Assembly (NCBI GenBank): GCA_963930775.1
Contig: OZ005689.1
Span: forward strand, 10,118,854-10,182,853
DNA: 64,000 bases
DNA from: Cliona cf. orientalis
Lineage: Eukaryota; Porifera; Demospongiae; Clionaida; Clionaidae
Reading direction: 5' to 3'
Shown here: in pieces, positions 23,445 through 33,391 of the stretch
Layout: the number at the start of each line of letters is the position of its first letter
Position numbering within the stretch: position 1 is the stretch's first letter
The notes under the pieces: generated by a model
Seen by the model: only the letters and a program-made list of their open reading frames with translations
Told to the model about the DNA's origin: nothing
The model's database searches: none
Translations under genes and position numbers: made by a program

Positions 23445-23560
23445 GTGGTAACCAAATTGGAGCAATTAAATTTGAAATATAATATCTTAATGATATAATA
23501 TCAGTGTATACTAAGTGTACATAGTTATTATAGTTTTCACATGCTTTGCATATACTTAAT

Positions 23561-23792
23561 AATTGAAGGGCCGAGAGCCATAGTGGGCTAACCCCAAATT
23601 AAATGTGGGGAATTGTCTAAAAAGCCCAATAATGGACAAAAAACCATACATTGTACTCTACCAAGTTGCTGAAATTTTCAGAAATATGAATTTTCTGCAG
23701 CTCATGAAACATATTTTAAACATATATTCAAGATTCGGGGGGCTAATTCAACATTTGTGGGTTAGCCCACTATGGCTCTCAGCCCTTCAATT
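23561..23792. mobile_element. 232-bp MITE with TTGAAGGGC ends
   Basis: Inverted ends of about 45 bases contain AGAGCCATAGTGGGCTAAC. The paralogous flank at 33600-33660 lacks the insertion, with the same bases (ATTGCTCACCAG) following directly. No coding sequence. Confidence 0.8.
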
Positions 23793-24679
23793 ATTGCTCA
23801 CCAGGTCGATGCCAGATGTAGCTAGATTATTCATAATCATGCATGGAATTCCATAGCAATGTTGCTTGGCTATATGCTTGATAACAATTATTGTTATGAT
23901 GTCTATACGTCCTGTGCATCCATGGCATGGTTTTGACATTCTCAAGGCTAGTGAGACGATTAGATAAATCACTGCAACTATATGCATATCATAATTATTG
24001 TAATATTATATAGACAAACCCTAGAGACTAAGAACCCTGCTAACCATTCGCATGGATTCACACCATTGCTGCTTGAATTAAAACTAATCACGAGAAGTAT
24101 TCATACACTTGTACATGATTAAGCAGAATAGTATTAGTAATTATCAATGCATACCTTCATAATTTTATTATTACAGTATAATTGTCACTACACTTGCAAG
24201 TATACACCATTACTATTACCGGCATTGTACTTCACATGCTTGCATGAACATGTATTATATTTGTACTAATTATTTATACATGACTTAATTACAATTCTAA
24301 TGCAATACAAAACAATAATATTATTATGCTTTTCAGGCAGGGGATCCGATCGATGTATAACCCCATTAATATCATGACTTAGCCTTGTATCCTAGGTAAC
24401 AGCCATGGTATAACTCCCATATACCCCAGCCCTAGGCATTATAACTCCCTACCCCCGACAATAGTCCAATAATACAGTTACACTGGCATACCAAGTTTGT
24501 GTTGTAGCTACTAGCTTTTCACTAGCTATAGCCAGTAGCTCCTACACATAATACAATCACTAGGAGGGTTCCAGCTTGATAGACTATTCAGATTGTCATT
24601 ATGATAGAATCTAGCCACCTACTACTCCAACTCAAATATATACAAACAGTGTGCTGATTACACTGATCAATCATGATCA
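23793..24679. other. Intergenic with an inverted duplicated segment
   Basis: No gene. 24055-24350 is the reverse complement of roughly 34105-34400. Confidence 0.5.
24055..24350 (-). repeat. Inverted copy of the 34.1-34.4 kb segment
   Basis: Shared strings in opposite orientation include CTTTTCAGGCAGGG against CCCTGCCTGAAAAG, and CATGCTTGCATGAACA against TGTTCATGCAAGCATG. Part of it also recurs at 61150-61245, upstream of beta-helix copy 4. Confidence 0.7.
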
Positions 24680-24820
24680 AGATATTAAACAGATAAACTA
24701 TGTTTGCCCAGGATACACCATTCATATACCACCTTCGCTCTCGGGCTACGCCCTAGAGCTTAGGGTGGTATATGAACGGTATATCCTGGGCAACCATATA
24801 GTTTATCTATTACTAATATC
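24680..24820. mobile_element. Small hairpin element (MITE-like)
   Basis: Arms of about 55 bases (GATATTA, AGATAAACTATG, TTGCCCAGGATA, CATATACCACC) fold over a 25-base GC-rich loop. No coding capacity. Confidence 0.75.
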
Positions 24821-25011
24821 CATGAATTATAACCCAGGAAGGGTATGATACACATGCAGGAATTTTGCACCTTCTTGGCATGGAGGTTTGCACTTTCATC
24901 TCCTGCATGTAGATACTTTGGTAGTGTCTATTAAGATTGAATACACTATACCAGTCTGGGAGAATTACTACCAGCTCATCAGGTGTGGTTCTAACAGGGT
25001 CTACCAGTCAT

Positions 25012-25043
25012 ATAATAATAATAATTATTATTATTATTATTAC
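25012..25043. repeat. ATA/TTA microsatellite
   Basis: ATAATA followed by TTATTA units. Confidence 0.85.
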
Positions 25044-25121
25044 CGAGGGTTTAATAGTCTCTAGAGTTTATCTATGAAAGGGGGGAAATAATAATTGGCA
25101 GAAGTGACAACAGCGACAACA

Positions 25122-25206
25122 GCGGTGGTGTAGTGGTTGGGGCTCTTGTGTGTTGGAACAGAATGTAGCGGGTTCGAATCTCGCTTTATGCTTTGATTTT
25201 TTTTTT
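25122..25206 (+). mobile_element. tRNA-derived SINE head or tRNA pseudogene
   Basis: TGGTGTAGTGGTTGG resembles a polymerase III A box and D arm, and GGGTTCGAATC at 25170 is a perfect B box/T arm. A T-rich run follows. The acceptor and anticodon stems do not pair properly, so it is not a working tRNA. No second copy was found in the window. Confidence 0.5.
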
Positions 25207-25349
25207 CACTTGTTGAAATCTTTCTAAGTTCTCGTAGGATGTCTGTACATAATGAGATCCCTCAGTGGGTGGTATCCTACAGTATCTATGTATAGCTACT
25301 GAGAGCTTGCAAAATGCCATAGCTATAGCTAAATTATACAATTATTATG

Positions 25350-25698
25350 CAGGCTCAGACGTATATGGAGCATGATAGGGTTCGATAAAATGACGTAATT
25401 TTTGATATCTAACCCATTTGAAAATTATTCTATCCTGATGCTGCACAAAGAACTGCCAAAATGTGATCAAAAAATTATAAATGATACTAGAGGAAAAAAT
25501 AAGAAGAGGAGCGACTATTAAAAGTGATACATAAAATTTTATTGGAGTTCTTGACTGTTCAAATATTTCAGTGGCTCTATTAATAAATGTGAAATGACCT
25601 TATGTGAGCCATAAGCAGGTGCAAAGTACACTAAAAAATTAACCCAAGAATGCCATTAATGATTTTTGTATAGGAGAGCAAGATCATAATAGCCAGAT
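25350..25698 (-). pseudogene. Internal fragment of a beta-helix/multi-TM gene
   Basis: Closely matches 20985-21330 and 31035-31360, which code for spans in the middle of the membrane module (YHAPYT to LLSYTK). Small deletions break the frame. The segment is truncated on both sides. Together with the flank that follows, it shows an extra partial copy lying just 3' of the intact gene. Confidence 0.8.
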
Positions 25699-25715
25699 GA
25701 ATATTATTATATTTG

Positions 25716-25960
25716 TGTTACGTCTCGTTACGTTTTGTTAGCGGAAAGATCTGATGCTAAAAAACTGTATTATTGTCATGACACGATAAGCATATATATG
25801 ATAGCATAAAGCAGGTAAAGGGCGGGCCACTGGCGGCCAGCGCAAGACAAGAACAATGAACCGGGCAAAAGGTCCGGCCAACTAACACGCATGCGCATAG
25901 AAATTAATACATGCATACACTATAGAAATGGTCCAAGTTCAAGTTCGATAATATACAACA
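25716..25960 (-). repeat. 3' LTR
   Basis: 245 bp, TGTTACGTC...ATACAACA as written on the plus strand. It differs from the other LTR at two bases, near 25908 and 25925. Confidence 0.95.
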
Positions 25961-25974
25961 TCCCTCCCTCACCA
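25961..25974 (-). other. Polypurine tract
   Basis: On the minus strand TGGTGAGGGAGGGA abuts the 3' LTR. It overlaps the pol stop codon. It is the expected primer for plus-strand DNA synthesis. Confidence 0.7.
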
Positions 25975-28900
25975 GGTTTGGGAGTCGAACCGTTCTGGAG
26001 CTCGGCGTTGTCGAGTTGGGTATCGCCGGCTCTCGGTGGAGGGATCAGGTGCACTTGGCTCCTCGGGTGGAGTGGGTTCCGTGGGCTCCTCTGGTGTTTC
26101 AGTCTCTGGGTTATCGATAACGTCAGGTTCTCGAGGCTCGGGTATATCTGGAATATCCACATCTATCTCGCTATCATCAGAGACAGTCACGGGCCTTTGA
26201 TGGTCCTTTATGTGGTCCACGTGTCGTTTCCAGAGTCTGCCTCCCGAGACATCAACGAGGTAAGTCAACGGTCCTATCTTTTGAGCAATCACTCCAGGAA
26301 CCCAGTCTGGACCAGATCCACCAAAACTTCTCGCCATCACCGGGGCACCAATGTCAAAGTTTCTCAGTCTTGTGGATCCTTGTTTCTGTTCTATCTCTCT
26401 CGACTGGCTTTGTCGGACAGTTCTACCAAGATTTGGTCTCAACAGATCAAGGCGAGTGTGTAAACTCCTCCCCATCAGCAACTCACACGGTGGCACTCCT
26501 GTTGTGGAATGTGGGGTTGTGCGATAGGTCAATAAGAAATTATCCAACTGGTGTGCTAATGTCAGTCCTCCACTTCGTCCTGTTTTCATCGCTTCCTTGA
26601 AGGTACGGACGAACCTTTCAGCTTCGCCATTCGTGGCGGGGTGATAAGGAGAGGATTTCGTGTGTTTGATTCCGTTAGCCTTGACAAATTCGACAAATTC
26701 GGTTGACGTAAACTGCGGACCATTGTCCGACACTAACCGTTCGGGAATGCCATGCGTGGCAAACATATGACGTAGTGCGGTGATAGTCTTAGCGGTTGTT
26801 GTTTGCGACATTTCGACTACTTCAGCCCATTTGGAATGAGCGTCCACTGCGATCAGAAAGTTCTTGTTAAGAAAGGGGCCCGCAAAATCGATATGAACCC
26901 TCTCCCACGGGCGACTTGGCCATGTCCAGGGGTGTAAGGGTGCTTTTACTGGCGCTTGTTTCACAGCAGCACATGCTGAGCAAGACTTCGCTACTTGCTC
27001 TAGATCTCGGTCAATACCCCTCCACCACACGTAACTTCGGGCTACTGCCTTCATTTTAGCAATCCCAAGGTGCTCTTTGTGTAGCTCTGCCATAACTTTC
27101 GCTTTCAAGGAGTGGGGTATAATGACTCGACCACCCCACAATAGGCAGCCTTCCTCAACTGTAAGCTCGGCCATCTTCGAATGGTAAATCTTGAGGGTGT
27201 CAGGAATTTGCTCCGGCCATCCCTTCTGTGTGTAAATCTTCACTTTGCTGAGGATCGGATCTCGCTGTGTTGCATTTCGAACGGCTTGGCTTGTCACCGG
27301 TAGACTCTCTATCTGGCGGATGTGATACATGCGGGTCTCAGATGGTTGTACGGGGGTTGTCGTGGGCAAGGGCAGTCTCGAAAGGGCATCGGCGTTGCCG
27401 TGTGCGTCTGTAGAGCGGAACTCGATGTGGTACTTGTATGCCGAGAGGAGTATCGCCCATCTCTGTAGTCTTGCAGCGGCGACTGCGGGGACTCCCTTCT
27501 TTGGTCCCAGTATGCTAACGAGGGGCTTGTGGTCTGTCACAAGTGTGAAATCTCGACCATACAAGTACGTGTGAAACTTTCGAACTCCGTAGATCAATGC
27601 CAATGCTTCTTTGTCTATTTGCGAATAGTTTCTTTCACTCTTGGTGAGGGCACGTGAGGCAAAGGCAATTGGCTTCTCCTCTCCGCTTGGCAGGACGTGT
27701 GAAATAACTGCTCCTAACCCATACTGCGAAGCGTCAGCAGCGAGGCGGAGAGGCAACGTTGGGTTGTAGTGTGTCAGGAGGTTGGACGTTGTCAACAACT
27801 GCTTGGCTGTGTTAACTGCTTGTAGACATTCGGCAGACCAGCTCCACTTTCTATTCTTTTGTAGCAGATCGTTCAAAGGCTGGATTATGGTTGCAAGGTT
27901 TGGCAAAAATTTCCGGTAGTAGTTCAAAAGGCCTAAAAATGACCTTAGCTGCTGAACGTTCTGTGGCATAGGGGCCTTCTCGATCGCGGCAATCTTCTCC
28001 TGCGTAGCTTGTATGCCTTTTGCATCCACTCTGTGCCCCAGATACTCGACAGCGACCTTCAAAAATGAGCACTTGCTTCGCTTCATGCGGATACCATACT
28101 TCTGAAGTCTGCGCAATACTTCGTCAAGGTTTCGAAGGTGCTCATCCATGGTAGCCCCCGTCACCAGAATGTCATCAATATAGCACATTGTGCCCGGGAC
28201 ACCCTGCAATATGGTGTCCATCACTCTCTGAAACAAAGCGGGGGCTGATGCTATGCCAAAGGGTAGGCGCTTAAACCGGTATAGACCTCGGTGCGTGTTG
28301 ACAGTACCGTACTCCTGCGAGTCGGAGTGTAGTTCAAGCTGTAGATAAGCTTGTTTCAAATCCAGCTTGGTGAAACGTTTTCCACCAGCCAGGGTTGCTA
28401 GCAAATCGTCGACCTTCGGTAGTGGGTACTGATCCACTGCAAGCGCCTGATTCACTGTGACCTTAAAATCGCCACACAAGCGTACTCGACCATCAGGCTT
28501 AGGCACTGCGACAATCGGGGTCGCCCACTCGCTGTGCGTCACTTTTTTGATAATTCCTTCTCTCTCTAAACGATCCAGCTCATCCTCGATGGCGGTACGG
28601 AGAGCAAATGGCACTGTGCGTGCCTTGAAAAACTTGGGTTTCGCTGCGGGATCAACATTCAATTCAGCACAAAAGGTCTTAATTGTACCCAGCTCCTCGC
28701 TGAAAAGTTCAGCGTACTTGTCGAGGAGGTATTCGAGGCTTCCTTCTTCATGCTTGCTTAAGGCGTGGACTTCTTTCCAGTCCAGCCGAAGGTGTTTCAA
28801 CCAGTCTCTCCCCAAGAGACTTGGACCTTGTCCCGCTACTATGGTCAACACTAGCTCTTGGGACTGGCCATTATGTTGCACCCGTACCACACTCTCTCCC

Positions 28901-29379
28901 TTAACAGGCAATCTCTCCCCTGAATATGTCTTAAGGAGGACATTAGATTCTCTCAGTTCCACCCCTGGCAGTAACTCTTTGAACTGGGTCTCTGACATGA
29001 TTGTCATGGCTGCCCCTGTATCTAACTCCATATAAACAGGCTTATCATTAATTTCCATAGGTACCTTAATTGGGGGTGTGGTTCCTCCTCCTACTGTGTA
29101 CAATGGGAGTTGCTCGTCATCCTCCGGTTCGGAGTTGGCTTCAGCGGTGACATACTTTGTTTGTGGTCGGTGCTCCTTGCTGTATCGCTTTGTACGGCGA
29201 GGCGGATGTGCCTTTGCTGATTTCTTCGGTGATCGACATGCTGCCGCAATGTGTCCACGCTTGCCACAGTTGTGACAGTCAACGTCTTTGAAACGACACT
29301 CTTTCTGGTCGTGATTTGTTTTGCCACATCGATAGCACGCTTTCGTTGATACTTTGTTCACTGCAGGCTCCGTGGTTTT
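25969..29379 (-). CDS. pol: Retrotransposon pol polyprotein
   Basis: The frame is open from 29379 to the stop at 25969, about 1135 codons, with no ATG near its start. Domains in order: two CCHC zinc knuckles (CYRCGKTNHDQKEC and CHNCGKRGHIAAAC); aspartic protease with DTGA; reverse transcriptase with YIDD; RNase H with the LAADAS and TDHKP motifs; integrase with an HHCC zinc finger and a D,D(35)E core (HIDF, SDNGPQF, NGEAERF); and a C-terminal domain ending WKRHVDH. All key catalytic residues are present. The zinc knuckles belong functionally to Gag, so expression needs a frame change from gag or a single-base change in the A6 run at 29376-29381. The arrangement is closest to Mag-type Gypsy elements. 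Confidence 0.93.
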   Translation of the reverse strand, partial: KTTEPAVNKVSTKACYRCGKTNHDQKECRFKDVDCHNCGKRGHIAAACRSPKKSAKAHPPRRTKRYSKEHRPQTKYVTAEANSEPEDDEQLPLYTVGGGTTPPIKVPMEINDKPVYMELDTGAAMTIMSETQFKELLPGVELRESNVLLKTYSGERLPVKGESVVRVQHNGQSQELVLTIVAGQGPSLLGRDWLKHLRLDWKEVHALSKHEEGSLEYLLDKYAELFSEELGTIKTFCAELNVDPAAKPKFFKARTVPFALRTAIEDELDRLEREGIIKKVTHSEWATPIVAVPKPDGRVRLCGDFKVTVNQALAVDQYPLPKVDDLLATLAGGKRFTKLDLKQAYLQLELHSDSQEYGTVNTHRGLYRFKRLPFGIASAPALFQRVMDTILQGVPGTMCYIDDILVTGATMDEHLRNLDEVLRRLQKYGIRMKRSKCSFLKVAVEYLGHRVDAKGIQATQEKIAAIEKAPMPQNVQQLRSFLGLLNYYRKFLPNLATIIQPLNDLLQKNRKWSWSAECLQAVNTAKQLLTTSNLLTHYNPTLPLRLAADASQYGLGAVISHVLPSGEEKPIAFASRALTKSERNYSQIDKEALALIYGVRKFHTYLYGRDFTLVTDHKPLVSILGPKKGVPAVAAARLQRWAILLSAYKYHIEFRSTDAHGNADALSRLPLPTTTPVQPSETRMYHIRQIESLPVTSQAVRNATQRDPILSKVKIYTQKGWPEQIPDTLKIYHSKMAELTVEEGCLLWGGRVIIPHSLKAKVMAELHKEHLGIAKMKAVARSYVWWRGIDRDLEQVAKSCSACAAVKQAPVKAPLHPWTWPSRPWERVHIDFAGPFLNKNFLIAVDAHSKWAEVVEMSQTTTAKTITALRHMFATHGIPERLVSDNGPQFTSTEFVEFVKANGIKHTKSSPYHPATNGEAERFVRTFKEAMKTGRSGGLTLAHQLDNFLLTYRTTPHSTTGVPPCELLMGRSLHTRLDLLRPNLGRTVRQSQSREIEQKQGSTRLRNFDIGAPVMARSFGGSGPDWVPGVIAQKIGPLTYLVDVSGGRLWKRHVDHIKDHQRPVTVSDDSEIDVDIPDIPEPREPDVIDNPETETPEEPTEPTPPEEPSAPDPSTESRRYPTRQRRAPERFDSQTW

Positions 29380-29911
29380 TTAGCGATTTTGCACTTTTCT
29401 CAGCTGCCTCCATGCCTAATGACAGTTTCTGTGCCTCTGCAAGTGAGAGGTCAGCCACAGTGAGCAACTTCTTTTGAATCGATTCGCTCCGTAGACCACA
29501 CACAAGGCGGTCTCTCAGGGCCTCTTCAAGGTAAGCCCCAAACTCACAGTGCGTTGACAGCCTGCGAAGCTCAGCCAGGTATTCAGAAATCGACTCACCT
29601 CCGGCTTGAGCACGGCGATGAAAATGAAATCTCTCTGCTATGACGATATGTTTGGGCTCGTAATGGGCTTTCAGAACCTCCACCAGGTCTTTGTACGACT
29701 TCTCCTGGGGACGGGTGGGTGACACGAGATTTCGAAGGAGAGAATAGGTCTTGCTACCAATTAGACTCAGAAACACTGCCACTTTCTTCTCGTCAGCAAC
29801 GTCGTTTGCTGCGAAAAATAACTCGACTCGTTCCGTGTACGAGGAGAAAAGTTCGTTCTCCGGAGAGTACTCCTGAATGCGTCCCAGCATCGGGGCTGTG
29901 GCAGTGGCCAT
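29279..29911 (-). CDS. gag: Retrotransposon gag
   Basis: The frame starts at the ATG at 29911, just inside the 5' LTR, and codes for about 210 residues. It has the general character of a Gypsy capsid (charged, helical, FxxR-HxxR-like segment around ERFHFHRRAQ) and no zinc knuckle of its own. Past the A6 run (29376-29381) the frame continues for about 30 codons of unlikely sequence. The true coding part of gag probably ends at that run, where the pol frame takes over one base further on. Confidence 0.85.
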   Translation of the reverse strand: MATATAPMLGRIQEYSPENELFSSYTERVELFFAANDVADEKKVAVFLSLIGSKTYSLLRNLVSPTRPQEKSYKDLVEVLKAHYEPKHIVIAERFHFHRRAQAGGESISEYLAELRRLSTHCEFGAYLEEALRDRLVCGLRSESIQKKLLTVADLSLAEAQKLSLGMEAAEKSAKSLKNHGACSEQSINESVLSMWQNKSRPERVSFQRR

Positions 29912-29923
29912 CTTCGTCGCCAA
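29907..29923 (-). other. Primer-binding site region
   Basis: TTGGCGACGAAGATGGC directly follows the 5' LTR on the minus strand, where the tRNA primer site lies. It overlaps the gag start codon. The tRNA cannot be named from memory. Confidence 0.5.
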
Positions 29924-30168
29924 TGTTACGTCTCGTTACGTTTTGTTAGCGGAAAGATCTGATGCTAAAAAACTGTATTATTGTCATGACACGATAAGCA
30001 TATATATGATAGCATAAAGCAGGTAAAGGGCGGGCCACTGGCGGCCAGCGCAAGACAAGAACAATGAACCGGGCAAAAGGTCCGGCCAACTAACACGCAT
30101 GCGCATAGAAATTAATACTTGCATACACTATAAAAATGGTCCAAGTTCAAGTTCGATAATATACAACA
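29924..30168 (-). repeat. 5' LTR
   Basis: 245 bp, the partner of the LTR at 25716-25960. It is followed by the ATTTG target duplication at 30169-30173. Confidence 0.95.
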
Positions 30169-30173
30169 ATTTG

Positions 30174-30456
30174 CACAAGTGATTTAATTTTAAAATTAAT
30201 GCGATGCCAATATTTTGAATAATAATATATACATGCAGTATACACATGGTACACATAATACATAATAATAATTAATTATGATGTACATATATACTACGCT
30301 AGCTTGTATTTTAAAGTTTTGATATCTGGTTGCATGATCACGAGTAACAATTATTATGCATAGCTACATGTGGGGGGTGATAGTATTAATTAACATGCTA
30401 GAGTAAGTCAGGATGGGAAAGGTTGAAATAATATTATGAATATTATTGTGTTATCA
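30174..30456. other. 3' flank of beta-helix copy 3
   Basis: Homologous to 20135-20410. No gene. Confidence 0.6.
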
Positions 30457-33285
30457 TCAATATGCGGTTTCTTCTTGATTCTGATCTGGTTGACGTATTT
30501 CAACAATAGAGTATGTTACAGAAGGTAGCTCTTGATCATCAAGTCTCTCCAGCTGATATCCATCCAGCTCTTCAGGAGCATCACCTGGGGCTTGTTGTTT
30601 CGGCTTCTCCAGTAACTTAGAAGACATCCACTTGAAAGCCTTCTCAACAAAAGAGATTTTATAAAGCCTGGTGTAGCGAAAGACATGAAAGACAATGACC
30701 CCCAATAAGAGGATAAAAATGATCATGACAGATGTGTAGGCTACAGCAATCTGATTCCCTGAAGCTTGTGAAGACACGTTATATAACGTCAAGGTAGAAA
30801 AACTAAGCAGGTTAAAGTAGATTGCTGTTTCAATCACATCAAGTAGCCAATTCTTGTAGACCCTTGTTGCAACAATCCCCTTAAGAAGTAGTAGAGCACC
30901 AATGACAACGATTGTGGACATTTGCTCTACTGGAACGTGAGGATCAAAAAGAAATTTGAATGCTGAAATAAAAGAGAGAAGAATACGTACGAACAGCAGT
31001 AGACCAGTCCAGTAACGATGCTTTGCTGTATATGGAGCGTGATAGGGTTCGATAAAATGACGTAACTTTTGATATTTAACCCATTTGAAAATGATTCTAT
31101 CCTGATGCTGCACAAAGAACTGCCAAAATGTGATCAGAAAATTATAAATGATACTAAAGGAAAAAATAAGAAGAGGAGCAACTATTAAAAGTGATACATA
31201 AATTTTTATTGGAGTCCTTGACTGTTCAAATATTTCAGCGGCTCTGTTAATAAATGTGAAATGACCATTATGTGAGCCATAAGCAGGTGCAAAGTACACT
31301 AAAAAAATTAACCCAAGAACGCCATTAATGATTTTTGTATAGGAGAGCAAAATCATGGTAGCCAGGACTGCTACTGGGTTACCTTTGCCGATTATCCTAG
31401 CAAATCTTGGTGAACGTTCACTAGCCACGATCACAATGATAGTGAGAATGATGATGTAAACGGGAAGAAGTAGCTGAGCGAATGACCTTTCACCTGATGT
31501 CATACCTTCATAGACACAAACATCCAAGCCAATCTCAAGATTGAGCCACGATACAAGTACAGTGATGGGATTGGGAGACTGAAATGGAAAGAAATACGTG
31601 TCCATGTTTGTTGCCACAATGTTGGCATAGAAGAGTATTCCATTGTAAGTACCAACAGCAGTTGTCAAGTTTAAAACCAGTACAAAGGTGACAATGGCTA
31701 CACCAGCTATAATATGAACTAACACAACTATTATAATATTTTTAAGCCATGTTTTAGGACATTTAACACATCGTGAACTACCAAAAGATGTAGTAAGACC
31801 TGGCCTACATTCGGATGAGATGAGTACATCATATCCTTCCCCATTGTCAATAAACGTATTCATAGTAATGGTTAAATTATCGGGTGGAACGTAATATAAG
31901 GTAAAAATTGCTGCAAGGTCAATTCTGTTGTTGATAAACTCACAATGACTCACAGACATCTGGTCTCCATAGAAGTCAATCAATGTACCTGTTGAAAGAG
32001 ATAACGGGTTGGGTGATAGATTAAGTGATCCATGATTGTCAATGAATTCACTGTGAGCAATATCAGTAGTGCCACCATTCCAAGTAAGGATGATCCTTTC
32101 AATGTTCTCAGTAAACATACTACTCTTCATTCTCGTGGTTACTCTACCGTTTGTTATGAGCATTGAAAATTGCACACTGTTGCCAATAAATTCACTATTG
32201 GTGATATTCATGACTAAATTATTTTCTGAATCCGGATTTTGTATGATCGGTTCATTGTTGTTGATGAGTACACTGTGATCTAAGAGACTAAAAGTATTAT
32301 ATATATCAACAACTATTGATAGCTTATTTGAGTCAGCTGTGAACATGATCGTGATAGGAGCACTGTTGTTGATGAAGTTACTACCAGAGATTAGCATGTT
32401 CAATTTATTTGCAAGTGTAAAAATAATCACTCCAACATTCTGAATGAAGTTACTATCATAGATTCTAACAAAATTGCCCTCTGAGTTTCTTGAATATACC
32501 AGACCACCAATGAAGCAGCAGTAATCATTGTTATAGTTGTAACAGTGTGTTGCGGCACTGTTCTCTGCAAATGTAGTGTTAAGAATTGTTGTATTGCTAT
32601 CATTGCTTTCTATAACTCTTCCTAGTCCAACATGGTTTCCTTCAAACCAGCTTTGGGTGATGACAGTGCTACTTCTTCTTAATGAGATGACTGTTGCTCT
32701 TTCTGGAAGAAGTGAATCAGTAGGACAAGATTCTGATAAGTTCAGATATGCAGTACTATTTTGTACACTCGCTCGAACAGTGGATATGAATGCTACCTGA
32801 TGCAGAGTTGCCCTGCTCTCGTCTATTGTTAAAACTGTGCCATTCACTAAAGCTTCACTATAAAATTTCGAATTATCCAAAAGAAAATGGCCAACGAATG
32901 AAACATAACTTTCAAAGCATCCAATAAAATCCACTCCATTCACATTCACTGTGGTAGTATTACTAAATTCAAACCTTCCATCGTAATCGCAGACAATGAC
33001 AGCCCTTGATGATGTTAAGATCGACTCCACTGATATATTAAATGAGTGAAGATTTTCAACAAGCAGTTTATCCTCCAAACTATGATTTCCTGGAGCAAAG
33101 ATCAATTGTGTATCATTTGCGAGATAGTTACTGGAGTTCTTGACGAACTGGGAGAGAGTGAGGTGATGATCTGCATCATTAAATTTTAAGAGCTCACTGG
33201 ATCCAATGTAGTATACTTCACAATGGGAAACAGTTGAAATGCACATAAGTAGGATAGTAGAGATTAAGAATCTGATACGATTCAT
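30457..33285 (-). CDS. Beta-helix ectodomain, multi-TM membrane protein, copy 3 (intact)
   Basis: A single-exon gene of 942 residues from the ATG at 33285. Residues 1 to about 23 form a signal peptide ending SHC. Residues 24 to about 490 are Asn/Ser/Thr-rich with repeated FxxN, FINNSAP and FIDN rungs, the pattern of a right-handed parallel beta-helix, with many N-glycosylation sites. A cysteine motif (ECRPGL, SSRCVKCPKTW) precedes eight or nine hydrophobic spans. The first is IIIVVLVHIIAG, and the last, IAVAYTSVMIIF, precedes the tail. The cytoplasmic tail of about 75 residues has DGYQLER (Tyr910), VTYSIV (Tyr925, fits the ITIM consensus) and terminal ETAY. It is probably a surface receptor or adhesion protein; a channel-like function for the membrane module is possible. 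It is the only complete frame of four copies. Confidence 0.85.
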   Translation of the reverse strand: MNRIRFLISTILLMCISTVSHCEVYYIGSSELLKFNDADHHLTLSQFVKNSSNYLANDTQLIFAPGNHSLEDKLLVENLHSFNISVESILTSSRAVIVCDYDGRFEFSNTTTVNVNGVDFIGCFESYVSFVGHFLLDNSKFYSEALVNGTVLTIDESRATLHQVAFISTVRASVQNSTAYLNLSESCPTDSLLPERATVISLRRSSTVITQSWFEGNHVGLGRVIESNDSNTTILNTTFAENSAATHCYNYNNDYCCFIGGLVYSRNSEGNFVRIYDSNFIQNVGVIIFTLANKLNMLISGSNFINNSAPITIMFTADSNKLSIVVDIYNTFSLLDHSVLINNNEPIIQNPDSENNLVMNITNSEFIGNSVQFSMLITNGRVTTRMKSSMFTENIERIILTWNGGTTDIAHSEFIDNHGSLNLSPNPLSLSTGTLIDFYGDQMSVSHCEFINNRIDLAAIFTLYYVPPDNLTITMNTFIDNGEGYDVLISSECRPGLTTSFGSSRCVKCPKTWLKNIIIVVLVHIIAGVAIVTFVLVLNLTTAVGTYNGILFYANIVATNMDTYFFPFQSPNPITVLVSWLNLEIGLDVCVYEGMTSGERSFAQLLLPVYIIILTIIVIVASERSPRFARIIGKGNPVAVLATMILLSYTKIINGVLGLIFLVYFAPAYGSHNGHFTFINRAAEIFEQSRTPIKIYVSLLIVAPLLIFSFSIIYNFLITFWQFFVQHQDRIIFKWVKYQKLRHFIEPYHAPYTAKHRYWTGLLLFVRILLSFISAFKFLFDPHVPVEQMSTIVVIGALLLLKGIVATRVYKNWLLDVIETAIYFNLLSFSTLTLYNVSSQASGNQIAVAYTSVMIIFILLLGVIVFHVFRYTRLYKISFVEKAFKWMSSKLLEKPKQQAPGDAPEELDGYQLERLDDQELPSVTYSIVEIRQPDQNQEETAY

Positions 33286-33391
33286 ACTAGATTGCAATAT
33301 CAGCCTTTAGTTGTCTCTATGAATTGGTAAGTTGTTTGAAACAGTAGTATTGTAGTGATGTTCTTTTAAGTTCTAGTCTTGGCTGGTATAT

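Larger units (their letters stand above)
25711..30173 (-). mobile_element. Gypsy-type LTR retrotransposon (Mag-like), young insertion
   Basis: The complete element lies on the minus strand. It has 245-bp LTRs (TG...CA), gag then pol with protease, reverse transcriptase, RNase H and integrase in that order, which is the Ty3/Gypsy order. ATTTG is duplicated at 25711-25715 and 30169-30173. The paralogous flank at about 20115-20135 keeps the uninterrupted site with one ATTTG. The LTRs differ at two of 245 positions, so insertion is recent. It sits in the 3' flank of the intact beta-helix gene, in the same orientation. Gag and pol are in different frames, meeting at an A6 run. Confidence 0.95.

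Noticed and set aside
25891..29949. Several plus-strand open frames of 65-192 codons across the retrotransposon
   Set aside because: They are shadows of the minus-strand gag and pol frames; none has a domain.
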